Assembly (NCBI GenBank): GCA_002778785.1 | Contig: PEZS01000001.1 | Location: forward strand, 415,688 to 467,142 | Direction: 5' to 3' | Length of the DNA stretch: 51,455 nt | Origin: Bdellovibrionales bacterium CG10_big_fil_rev_8_21_14_0_10_45_34 | GTDB taxonomy: Bacteria > Bdellovibrionota > Bdellovibrionia > Bdellovibrionales > 1-14-0-10-45-34 | Shown: one piece after another, positions 41,428-49,533 of the stretch | How positions within the stretch are numbered: the stretch's first letter is position 1 | How the letters are laid out: the number at the start of each line of letters is the position of its first letter | Position numbers and translations under genes: made by a program | The notes under the pieces: model-generated | The model's database searches: none | What the model was told of the DNA's origin: nothing | The model's input: the letters and a program-made list of their open reading frames with translations, nothing else

Positions 41428-42137
41428 GTTAGCGGCCCCCTTCAAACAACGCGCAAGAGTCTTACCAGTGAGGAATTTCGTCTGAGAGAACGTACCGCTT
41501 TTAAAGGCTCATCGAATAAGCCCTACTAGACTTTTCGACAGTCTAGCTAAGTCCTTGAGATCCAATCTAGTTTCGAAACAATGGTAGGTAACACCCTGAA
41601 TTCACTAATGATGTAGTGGTGGGTCTCATTGAGAGTCGCTGTAAGTATTCGAAACCACTCGACACTCAAAATTTCGACAAAAACAAAAAAATTGCACCCG
41701 ACAAACTCTTTGACGAAATTCTCATACTTTTTTGTCGAACTTTTATTCGTTTTCACGAATTCCATTTAATCAATTCGTTTTCAAGCATCTGGTACGAGGC
41801 TTCATGCTAAAGCAGCTCCCCTCAATATCCAGTATACCAACGACACAGTGATGCTAACTACGTGACGCTAAGCCATTAAGCTTGACTAGTAATTTTGCCT
41901 TTTCCGTTGATGTGACCTTGCGATTTAAACCCGTTGGTTGCTTCCGCATTAACATCTCACAAGGTACCTCTCTCTGATCTTACGAGTTCAACTGTCCCGC
42001 TTGTGACAAACTTTTTCATCGCCCCTTGGCGGCTTCAATAGAGCGAAAAATCAGTGTTTCAAAACCCGGTGTAGAATGCTTCGAAACCAGATACGCAAGC
42101 GAGAAGCGATAAGACCAGAAATGAAAGGGAAGGCTCT
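41428..42137. other. 710-base gap without a supported gene
   Basis: This holds the promoter regions of the VWA gene (minus) and the HNH-like gene (plus). A 7-base-pair hairpin CTAGACT/AGTCTAG lies at 41526-41546. The octamer TTCGAAAC occurs three times (around 41572, 41648 and 42080), once as the palindrome GTTTCGAAAC. Short frames here have no ribosome binding sites and read like random DNA. Confidence 0.5.
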
Positions 42138-43175
42138 ATGAAACCAGACAATATCTTTTTAAGAAAGCTCCACAATAACGCTGTCGAAAAAACCGCACAG
42201 TACCTAACTGCTGAAGCTGAGCTTATTGAGGCGTTAGACATAGTCGAAGAACATAAGGCCTTTCTTCGCCTTGGCTATGGAAGCCTTTGGACTTATTGCA
42301 CAGAAGCTCTGAAACTGTCGGAGTCAGTGGCGGCAAGCTTTATTGGCGTTATGAGAAAATCTCGGGAAGTGCCCGAGCTGAAAGAGGCCATTCGAGCAGG
42401 AGACTTCTCGGTATCGAAAGCCAGAAAAATCGTCAGCGTCATCTCACCGGAAAACAAGCAGATTTGGATTGAGTTATGCAAAACCCTTCCATGTAAAAAA
42501 CTAGAAAAAGAAGTCGTGCTTATTAACCCGAAAGAGACCGTCTATGAAGGTGCGAGACCGGTTCAGGAAAATCGAATCAAGCTAACGATTGGTGTTAGCG
42601 AAGAGCTTTACGAGAAATTTCAAAGGGCTCAGGACATCTTGTGTCAAAGAACTCAAAGGCCACTTAACTACGAAGCGACACTTGAGCAAATCGTGGAGTT
42701 TTTTGTCGAAAAAGCGGATCCAGTAAGAAAGGCCAAAAGGGCTTTTGAAAAAAAAGCCAAAGGTTCAAACGGCGACAGCAGTCGATCGAGGCATTCAGAA
42801 AAGGTCCACAGCACAGGGGCGACAGAAGATCTGAAAGTCGATGCTCCATTTACTAAAACGAGAAAAGCGGAAATCGGAAAGTCGGAAGAATCCCAAAGGG
42901 ATACTAGCAAGCTAGCCACGGTGAAAAACGCGAAATGCGGCGAAAACTCTCATGAATACGCTGAAGTGGGTCTCAAAAGCTTAAACGAAAATGTCACAAA
43001 CCAATTGTTCACAAGAACAGTAAAATTAAGACTGACAAGAAGATCCCTAAACCGTGAGCAGCGAGGTCATCGCAAAAACCTTCCGGCTGAAGTTCGTCAC
43101 ACCGTGATTTTACGCGATGGAAATCGTTATAAGGGAGGCACCTCAATAGAGGCTCTTCGTTTAACTATGATTTAG
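42138..43175 (+). pseudogene. HNH-endonuclease-family protein lacking the HNH core (internal deletion)
   Basis: The protein has 345 residues. The N-terminal half (VEEHKAFLRLGYGSLWTYCT, SFIGVMRKSREVPELKEAI) and the Lys-rich middle match a multi-copy family of HNH proteins common in bdellovibrios. The C-terminus runs normally to the point before the zinc/HNH core (LPAEVRHTVILRDGNR). It then jumps to YKGGTSIEALRLTMI, resembling what normally follows the core (KGGTxxxxNLRLLC), and stops. About 25-35 residues with the catalytic His and Cys are missing, so nuclease activity should be lost. AAGG lies upstream of the ATG. A non-catalytic function is possible. Confidence 0.7.
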
Positions 43176-43227
43176 GCCAGATTTTGGTGACTTAAAAACA
43201 GCAGAGCCCAATGAAAGAGGATGGTAT

Positions 43228-43257
43228 GAGTTTGGTTTGTCGTCTCAAACCAAACTC
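43228..43257 (+). terminator. Intrinsic terminator after the HNH-like gene
   Basis: GAGTTTGGTTTG-TCGTCT-CAAACCAAACTC is a perfect 12-base-pair stem with a 6-base loop, followed by AATCTTTTG on the plus strand. It sits between two convergent genes and may serve guaC as well. Confidence 0.8.
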
Positions 43258-43289
43258 AATCTTTTGTTAGGAATTGCGGTTTAACCTGG

Positions 43290-44333
43290 CTAATAGCTTC
43301 CGTGAGCGGTTGATTCCTTAAAGCCAGAGACGGTCATTTCTATAAATCTGGCTCTTTCGGCAATCTCTTTTAAAGTGACAGCGTTCAAGTAACTCATGCC
43401 TGATCTGATGCCGCCACACAACTCGCTGACGACGTCAGATACATGCCCCTTAATAGCAACAGATGTCGCTTCACCTTCGGCAGCCATACCCTCTGGTAGC
43501 TCGCCTCGCCAAGAGACTTGCGCCGCTTTGGAGGCCATTCCTCTATAGGCTTTTCTGCCGCTCTTAATTTCTCCCGGAGTTTCAATTGTTCCCGACAACA
43601 AACTTCCGAGCATGACGAGATCGGCTCCAGCAGCGAGAGCTTTTACAATATCACCGGAAGTTTTAATCCCTCCATCAGCAATCAAACTGACGCCGCTCTT
43701 TGCACACACCTCCGCACATAGGGCAATCGCTGTTAGCTGCGGAACACCGCAACCCGTGATGATTCTCGTTGTGCACATTGAGCCTGGTCCAATCCCAACC
43801 TTTATGGAGTTGGCGCCGGCTTCGATAAGGTCTTGCGCAGCTTCTTCTGTTGCCACGTTGCCGGCGATTATTTCGACCTCGGGGTACTCGCTTTTAATGT
43901 ACGAGATCGTTTGCATCATGGTTTCGCTATGGCCATGGGCTATGTCGATAGTTATCAGGCTACAGCCACTGTCGATGAGTGCTTTCAATCTTTCTTTGTA
44001 ATCTCCCGAAACGCCGATGCTTGCACCGCAATCAAACCCCGCATCTCGAACACTTTTGTACTGCTCCACTTGATGATCAATTGATAAGAATCTGTGGAGG
44101 ATTCCAAGCCCCCCCAGTTTGGCCATTGCAATGGCCATATTGGTCTCAGTCACTGTATCCATGTTCGCACTTATTAAAGGAGTTTTTAGCCGAAAGCGGG
44201 GAGTTAGCTGTGTTGATAAATCAGGATCTTTTCGCGATCTCACTTCTGAGCGGCAAGGCACAAGCAAAACATCGTCAAACGAATAACCTTTTTCTCTGTC
44301 CGCGAGAGTGCTGGGCTTAAAAAACAAAGACAT
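43290..44333 (-). CDS. guaC: GMP reductase / short IMP dehydrogenase-family enzyme
   Basis: The 347-residue TIM-barrel enzyme lacks the CBS pair of IMP dehydrogenase. Signatures are YSFDDVLLVPCRSEVRSRKD, PLISANMDTVTE, the catalytic Cys loop KVGIGPGSMCTTRIITGCG and the phosphate-binding ADGGIKTSGDIVKAL. The CTTRxxTG form of the loop and the overall length favour GMP reductase (GMP to IMP, NADPH-dependent) over IMP dehydrogenase, but a CBS-less IMP dehydrogenase is not excluded. It starts two bases after the stop of the membrane protein gene. Confidence 0.75.
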   Translation of the reverse strand: MSLFFKPSTLADREKGYSFDDVLLVPCRSEVRSRKDPDLSTQLTPRFRLKTPLISANMDTVTETNMAIAMAKLGGLGILHRFLSIDHQVEQYKSVRDAGFDCGASIGVSGDYKERLKALIDSGCSLITIDIAHGHSETMMQTISYIKSEYPEVEIIAGNVATEEAAQDLIEAGANSIKVGIGPGSMCTTRIITGCGVPQLTAIALCAEVCAKSGVSLIADGGIKTSGDIVKALAAGADLVMLGSLLSGTIETPGEIKSGRKAYRGMASKAAQVSWRGELPEGMAAEGEATSVAIKGHVSDVVSELCGGIRSGMSYLNAVTLKEIAERARFIEMTVSGFKESTAHGSY

Positions 44334-44335
44334 TT

Positions 44336-44977
44336 TTAGCGACTCCTTCGATAGTCATAAAAAGAAGCTAGAAGCATAACTAATACTATTTGTGATAGCA
44401 CAACAACATAAGAAGCCAAGCTCCAGCCAATGATATTTGGAATGCCCAGCACTCGTGAGGCTTGATCAGTCAGCCAGAACTCTCCAAAACTCCATGCCGC
44501 CATGACAGGGGTAAGAAAAAGGGCCCAGTGCCCCATGAGTTTCGCCGAGGATGCCAGAGCGTCAACCTGGCCGTCATCGTAGTTTTTATCTAACTGCACA
44601 ACAAACCCGATAAACGCGTATCTAGTTATTAGATAGAGCCCGGGTAAGACAAATAGCAAAAGACCAATAACGATTCTTAGTAAGGCGCGAGCCGTTTCAA
44701 TGAAGGTTTGTGCGATGTATTTTTTGAAGTGGTCCTTGAGAGGGCCCTTGTGATAGTGAGCCCACACGTAGATGGTGAGAGTGAGCACTGATAAAAAAAG
44801 GTAGGAGATCATTAAGGGTAGTTGAGCGAGAAGCCTTGTAAGACCGCTTAGCGGCTGTGTGGATTCTCGAAGCCAGGAGTTGATGCCTTCAAGAGCGGGC
44901 AGTATGAGGAGCCAGAACGGCCATGCCCTGTAGAGTGTTTGCGGCAAAGCCTTAAAGTGTTTGTTTAACTGCGTCAA
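44336..44977 (-). CDS. Multi-span membrane protein of unknown function
   Basis: The 213-residue protein has about five to six hydrophobic helices (AWPFWLLILPALEGI, LLAQLPLMISYLFLSVLTLT, ALLRIVIGLLLFVLPGLYLI, WALFLTPVMAAWSFGEFWL, YVVVLSQIVLVMLLASF). The arrangement resembles glycerophosphodiester-phosphodiesterase-type or YciC-like integral membrane domains, with no firm assignment. The start is TTG at 44977 with AGGA eight bases upstream. It is coupled to guaC downstream. Confidence 0.65.
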   Translation of the reverse strand: MTQLNKHFKALPQTLYRAWPFWLLILPALEGINSWLRESTQPLSGLTRLLAQLPLMISYLFLSVLTLTIYVWAHYHKGPLKDHFKKYIAQTFIETARALLRIVIGLLLFVLPGLYLITRYAFIGFVVQLDKNYDDGQVDALASSAKLMGHWALFLTPVMAAWSFGEFWLTDQASRVLGIPNIIGWSLASYVVVLSQIVLVMLLASFYDYRRSR

Positions 44978-44987
44978 ATGAAGGATC

Positions 44988-46685
44988 CTACTTATTTAGA
45001 GCCACCAATTTTGATAGGTTCTTTGCTTCATCGTCAAGCCCCGGTGGCGAAATTGGTAGACGCACAGGACTTAAAATCCTGGGTTGGGTTAAACTGACGT
45101 GCCAGTTCGATTCTGGCCCGGGGCACCATTCTTTATTTTCTGTTTTTTCAGCCATTTTTATCAAGACCGCAAAAGGCTTTTTCAATTCAAATCGCACATT
45201 TAGACCATCGAGTGTCGGGTTCGAGAGTATCAAATCTAGGAACTCACGACGTTCTTGAGGCGATTTCGAAATCCACAACGATTTCGCAGAAGTAGCCAGT
45301 TCGAGAACGGTCCTCGCAGTTTCTAATACTACAGAGGTTAAACTCTTTTGGTGCATCTCGAGTTGCTCAACTAAAGAGTCTCGATTGGAGCGCACTCGCT
45401 GAAGTTGTTGGTCGAACAACGCTTTGTCGATCTGTTTGCTGATCATTAAATCGACGAGGGCGTCTCGTTGATTATCGAGCTCTTTCAATTTGTAACTGAA
45501 GCCTTCGATTTGAAGTTCGACAACTTTGTGGGCTTTCTTTTCGGTTTTGTTCAAGGCATCCGCAATGTCCTTTGCGAACTCATCACTAATATTAATTTTG
45601 TCGATTAGATCGCCAAACTGCTCCCAGAGTTTGTCACCTTGGATGTTCTCAAGCTTGGGATGAGACTGTTTCCCGTTCGTGCAATGATAGTAATGGTAGG
45701 TTTTGGTTTCACCCGTGGTTTTTATAAACTTCGTTTTGGGATCATAAATAATTCGACATCCGCATGAACACTTTAACCACCCATCTACTAGGGTAGTATG
45801 CTCATCCGTAAATTCACGTTTAGTATTGCCTCGCAAGCCATTCATCTCATCGACTTTAGCTACCCAAGCTTTCGGCACAAATAATTCGTGCTTCCCTGGG
45901 TAGCGCACTCCGCGCCACTCGTATTCGCCACGATAGAAAAGGTTTTTCAGACGATATTCAATGGAGCTTTTTGAATAAGACAGCGCTTTTTTACTAGAAA
46001 TCAAACCTTCACTTAAAATTGTTTTTCTAATTTCCTCATAAGTGAATCCTTTTGATCTCAGTTCAAATTCTCGAAGAACAATTTTTCTATTGTTCTCAAT
46101 TGGATCAAGACCAATGGTTGTTCCTCGATTCTTAATTCTTCCAGTAGCATTGTCTCGGACTTTTACAGTCACGTATCCAAGTGGAGGTTTGTTGCTGGGA
46201 TACCAACCACTTTTAGCTTTTGATTCCATTGCATCAATAACCTTTTCGCGTGTTATCATAGAATTAGTTTTAGCTACTGCGATTTGGATATCTCTCGTAA
46301 ATAGCTCACTGATTGGTGTATCACGATGAAGGATTCTTCTGTCGTTCACATAATGAATATTGAATTCACCAAGCAATACTAGTCGCTCGTTTTTCTCACC
46401 GTCAGTTGAATTGCGTGTTTCTCTGTCCTGCATATAAAATAGAACATTACCGACTTTTTTCTTCTTAACATACGCCATGGCTTCATTGTATTTCTTCCGA
46501 TGCTGACTATCCTTGGCACTTTCCGCAAATGTAAACACATTGACGAGATTAAGCCCCAGCTCCTCAGCGTACTCTCGGCACTTGCTCTCCTGGACTTGGT
46601 GAGAAACGCCTCCGTCAGTTTGCTTGACGCTACTTACGCGAAGAATTGCCACTGCATTTTTGTTTCTATAATAGATTTCACTCAT
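44988..46685 (-). CDS. Large serine recombinase (integrase) of the tRNA-Leu element
   Basis: The protein has 565 residues. The resolvase-type catalytic domain starts with VAILRVSSVKQTDGG (nucleophilic Ser in RVSS) and contains FYMQDRETRN. The recombinase domain (KSGWYPSNKPPLGYVTV) follows, then a zinc ribbon (LKCSCGCRIIYD, YHYYHCTNG) and a long coiled coil (IEGFSYKLKELDNQRDAL). This is the large serine integrase architecture. The last 50 or so codons, from EWCPGPESNWH, are read antisense through tRNA-Leu and its flank. The native element therefore ends at the tRNA and the current C-terminus is a product of integration. The small acidic gene directly upstream shares its strand. Confidence 0.9.
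   Translation of the reverse strand: MSEIYYRNKNAVAILRVSSVKQTDGGVSHQVQESKCREYAEELGLNLVNVFTFAESAKDSQHRKKYNEAMAYVKKKKVGNVLFYMQDRETRNSTDGEKNERLVLLGEFNIHYVNDRRILHRDTPISELFTRDIQIAVAKTNSMITREKVIDAMESKAKSGWYPSNKPPLGYVTVKVRDNATGRIKNRGTTIGLDPIENNRKIVLREFELRSKGFTYEEIRKTILSEGLISSKKALSYSKSSIEYRLKNLFYRGEYEWRGVRYPGKHELFVPKAWVAKVDEMNGLRGNTKREFTDEHTTLVDGWLKCSCGCRIIYDPKTKFIKTTGETKTYHYYHCTNGKQSHPKLENIQGDKLWEQFGDLIDKINISDEFAKDIADALNKTEKKAHKVVELQIEGFSYKLKELDNQRDALVDLMISKQIDKALFDQQLQRVRSNRDSLVEQLEMHQKSLTSVVLETARTVLELATSAKSLWISKSPQERREFLDLILSNPTLDGLNVRFELKKPFAVLIKMAEKTENKEWCPGPESNWHVSLTQPRILSPVRLPISPPGLDDEAKNLSKLVALNK
45038..45128 (+). tRNA. tRNA-Leu (anticodon TAA)
   Basis: The acceptor stem GCCCCGG (45038-45044) pairs with CCGGGGC (45118-45124), followed by discriminator A and an encoded CCA. 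The anticodon arm is CAGGA-CTTAAAA-TCCTG with anticodon TAA. A long variable arm as in class II tRNAs follows, and the T arm is GCCAG-TTCGATT-CTGGC. It decodes UUA. The serine recombinase gene overlaps it completely in antisense, so the tRNA serves as the integration site of the element on its 3' side. Confidence 0.97.
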
Positions 46686-46688
46686 ATA

Positions 46689-46946
46689 TCACCCGACCTT
46701 CCAATTTACCGGATTGCCATCATTGAGCCCAGTCAATTCCGGTTCGAGTGATTCCGACTGGGTGTCTTTTGAATCCCTCAACTTTCTGAAGTAATCGAAA
46801 ATTTCAACTATTTTAGCGAACTCTTCTTCAGTGACCTGAAATGAATCACCATTAGGTTTCTTGTAGGTCCGCAACTTATTCTTCGCTTCCTGCTCACTCA
46901 TTTCGCTAGAAGCTGGCTGAGTTGTGCCATCTTTGGGGTTGTCCAT
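46689..46946 (-). CDS. Small acidic protein upstream of the recombinase
   Basis: The protein of about 85 residues is acidic and polar, with MSEQEAKNKLRTYKKPNGDS and VTEEEFAKIVEIFDYFRKLR. I do not recognise the family. Small genes of this kind next to serine integrases can be excisionase-like factors, but nothing in the sequence proves it. ATG 46946 is chosen because AGGTGAG precedes it. The stop lies three bases before the recombinase start, so the two are co-transcribed. Confidence 0.6.
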   Translation of the reverse strand: MDNPKDGTTQPASSEMSEQEAKNKLRTYKKPNGDSFQVTEEEFAKIVEIFDYFRKLRDSKDTQSESLEPELTGLNDGNPVNWKVG

Positions 46947-47060
46947 AAAACTCACCTTTAGGGATTTCGTTTATCGGGGTGTCCCTAACCTAAGAAATCG
47001 TCCGATCTCCTAGGACAGGATATTGGATGGGCTAAAGTTTGTGACTTCGACCGCGAGAGG

Positions 47061-47972
47061 ATGGATTGCCTTTCTCTAACGCGAAAAAGCTACCCCAAAT
47101 ATAAAAACGGCTTTAACCTATTGATGATGGGCGTGATCTTAGAATTACCTAGAAGAAGTACAGATCAGGAAGATGAGAATAAGGCTGTAAAGACATTCTC
47201 AGAGCTTCTCGAAAATAGTAGTTTAAGCAAAAAGGCTTATATCTATTATGAGGTCCTCTTTCGCCAACTTATGATGTGTGACGAGGCTAAAACTGGCATT
47301 CGCTACGATCTTGATGAACCCAAAGCACATTTTTTCTGCGGTAAGCTTGATCCTCAAGAACGTATCAAGCGAATAGAAAGCTTTCTATCAAGCCATCGAA
47401 ATAAATCTGTATATGCATTCAATAGATTGACCTTCGACAAAAAAGATAAAGTTCGAGAAATTTCCCTCGATATTAAAAAAGCCCTGGAGAGTGTTGAATT
47501 AATCAGGGAGCGAGCAGAATCCGTAATTCATGAAGAGAACATTCCATTTATTGATTTAAAAAAAGAAGCTGAAGCGCTTCATAAACGTATTGTAAGCCAA
47601 GCCAAGAAAAAGATTTCGCGTCTTAACGGCGGTAGCGCTGGTTTTTTGGCTCTGGATGAGAACAATCGTCTGACAGTTAATATCACTCAGTATGAGTTCT
47701 TCAGGCATTATTGCCGAATTTATTATGGACTTATCGAGGCGCATTTTGCTCTAAACAACGTCAATGACAACTCTGATAGAAATGGCTGTCAGGCGTTTAT
47801 TGCTTCGAAGTTGAATTTTGAATTCGGAAGCCATTTAGGAATGACTTTTAATTCTGAACTTGTACGCAAACGACTTGATCTAAGAACCAAAGATTCAAGT
47901 CATGCATTGGCTTCCAAAATTAAAATCATAGATTCAAAATTTGTAGAATGTCTCATTCCGGGACTCAGCTAG
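47061..47972 (+). CDS. Unknown protein of the integrative element
   Basis: The 303-residue soluble protein is rich in charged helices: KAVKTFSELLENSSLSKKAY, RIKRIESFLSSHRNKSVY and LKKEAEALHKRIVSQAKKKI. There is no signal peptide or membrane segment. No domain is recognised. GAGAGG lies directly before the ATG, which is poor spacing, so the start could be elsewhere. It is divergent from the recombinase pair and heads the plus-strand cargo. Confidence 0.6.
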   Translation: MDCLSLTRKSYPKYKNGFNLLMMGVILELPRRSTDQEDENKAVKTFSELLENSSLSKKAYIYYEVLFRQLMMCDEAKTGIRYDLDEPKAHFFCGKLDPQERIKRIESFLSSHRNKSVYAFNRLTFDKKDKVREISLDIKKALESVELIRERAESVIHEENIPFIDLKKEAEALHKRIVSQAKKKISRLNGGSAGFLALDENNRLTVNITQYEFFRHYCRIYYGLIEAHFALNNVNDNSDRNGCQAFIASKLNFEFGSHLGMTFNSELVRKRLDLRTKDSSHALASKIKIIDSKFVECLIPGLS

Positions 47973-48141
47973 TCTAAGTATTAAATATCATTACAGGCAT
48001 CTGTAACATTAGCTTTTCATCAAATTCGCGATGAGCACCCGGAGCTATGTCCTTCGCGGTCGATGTCACAATTCGGTTCTCAGCCTTCATACTGGTTTCA
48101 AGTTGGACGATGTCCGTTCGGCAAAACCAAAAGGAGGCTAT

Positions 48142-48987
48142 ATGCCTAAAAATAATGTGTCCCCGGTTACTGAAGCTAAAGTTACTCAATCCCAAATTGC
48201 CAAGCGAGAAGCACCGCAAGCGACTCCGAAATTCAAGAGTGTGATCTTGACGCTAGAATTTTGCGATCTGGTGCGGACAACGTCATCTGAGATTATCGAG
48301 AAAATGGCTAATCTTTCAAATGGAGAAAAAGAAGTTGGTGCTATGATTGTCAAACTCAAGAATGAATTTGATAGTCATGCGGATCAGAAAAATATTTCTG
48401 GTTCGGAAATCCGGAAAGCATTTAACGAATATATCCAAGTCGCGTTCGGGATACTTCCCGCAAGAGCTTACGATTACATGACAGTTGCGGGTAAAGAAGG
48501 AGTTTCTAGTCTGCGACTATCAATTTCGTCGCTTGTTGAACTTGCTAGATTATCCCCCGAATCGCTTTCTGCACTTCTAGAAAAAAATGATGAGTCGCAC
48601 CTTCGAACGCTTTCATATCGAGAAATTAAGGCGCTAGTGAAGACTTACAATCGCAGAGCTCAAAAGAAAGAGCGAGCTTCAAATAGAACTACAAGTAAGA
48701 ACTCCGACCTACCGTTCGGGTCTTCCTTCGATGCAAATATGAATAGCTTTTTTAGAGAAATCGACCGCGTAAACATTCCTGACGTTCCTCTGGCTAAGGT
48801 CGTTTCTATGAACAATCAGTTTTCAGAAAGAATGTCTCAAGAGAATCTTGTGGAAGAATTCCGAAAAGCGTTTGAAAAGGTTCGTTCTGCATTTTCAGAT
48901 AAAAGGACTACCTCTGAAATCGACGCTTTGGTTGAGGAAATCGTCGAATGGCAAACGGGAAAGTTTTTAGAAAGAAAGGGGGCTTAA
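48142..48987 (+). CDS. Phage/plasmid-like helical protein, possibly DNA-associated
   Basis: The protein of about 281 residues begins MPKNNVSPVTEAKVTQSQIA. Its middle (IIEKMANLSNGEKEVGAMIV, FGILPARAYDYMTVAGK) resembles phage and plasmid proteins of the DUF3102 or ParB-helix type, in which a host-range or partition role is suspected; the match is weak. The C-terminus is charged (EEIVEWQTGKFLERKG). ATG 48142 is chosen because AAGGAGG lies six bases upstream. The longer frame from 48031 has no such site. One base separates its stop from the methyltransferase gene, so they form an operon. Confidence 0.65.
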   Translation: MPKNNVSPVTEAKVTQSQIAKREAPQATPKFKSVILTLEFCDLVRTTSSEIIEKMANLSNGEKEVGAMIVKLKNEFDSHADQKNISGSEIRKAFNEYIQVAFGILPARAYDYMTVAGKEGVSSLRLSISSLVELARLSPESLSALLEKNDESHLRTLSYREIKALVKTYNRRAQKKERASNRTTSKNSDLPFGSSFDANMNSFFREIDRVNIPDVPLAKVVSMNNQFSERMSQENLVEEFRKAFEKVRSAFSDKRTTSEIDALVEEIVEWQTGKFLERKGA

Positions 48988-48988
48988 T

Positions 48989-49501
48989 ATGAAAGCCTCA
49001 GAAACTCCCGATATGTACGTCGAATTTTGTAATTTTAAGAACGTTAACAATCTTGAATACAGAAAGGCATGGGAGGTTTTATTGGATCTCCTGTGCGCAG
49101 TGTACGCCCATAATGCGACGAAGGAACTGTTGGAATACCAAGCTTCGTCGCTACCATTTTTTCACGCCTATTTTTTTGTCGTTAATAAAAATCCCTTTAT
49201 GGATCACCTGGGTCCAGTTTTCGAGAGAACGACGCGCGAGTTTGGAAAGGTTCAAAAAGCTCAGCATTTTACACCCAACCCGATAGCAAGACTCGTTGGA
49301 GAGCTTTATCAATTAAGAGAAGAAGACTTCAGGGATAGGGACGATGTCTCTGTAAATGATCCTTGCGTTGGCTTCGGTGCTTTGATCCTGGGGTTTATTG
49401 GTTCATACAAACTTGCTAAACCTTTGAATATATTTATAAACGACATTGATCTGATGTGCTGTAAGGCTTCATTTGTGCAAATTTGCATGGCTATGACGTA
49501 A
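48989..49501 (+). pseudogene. N-6 adenine DNA methyltransferase, 3' end removed by IS66
   Basis: The first 170 codons show a helical N-terminus, then KAQHFTPNPIARLVGELY and VSVNDPCVGFGALILGF, which is motif I of N6-adenine methyltransferases (FTP ... DPxxGxG), followed by IFINDIDLMCCKASF, the NDID segment after it. The catalytic NPPF/DPPY motif should follow but the frame meets the IS66 end at 49498 and stops in the first codon of the IS. GGGGG precedes the ATG. The gene would have modified element or host DNA and is probably inactive now. Confidence 0.8.
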
Positions 49502-49533
49502 ACGCTCCATCTCGTCTTATTGAAGCGGTGTAT

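Larger units (their letters stand above)
45129..49497. mobile_element. Integrative element at tRNA-Leu, right side interrupted by IS66
   Basis: The element begins at the 3' end of tRNA-Leu and carries a serine integrase at that end, the usual layout. Visible cargo is a small acidic protein, an unknown 303-residue protein, a phage/plasmid-like protein and an adenine methyltransferase fragment. The right attachment site should repeat the tRNA 3' end and was not seen before the IS66 copy at 49498. The boundary and total length are unknown. Confidence 0.7.

Noticed and set aside
41547-41810. Short frames on both strands in the gap before the HNH-like gene
   Set aside because: No ribosome binding site, low-complexity residues, and the two frames overlap each other almost completely.
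43518-44320. Several plus-strand frames over guaC
   Set aside because: Antisense shadows of a well-supported enzyme gene.
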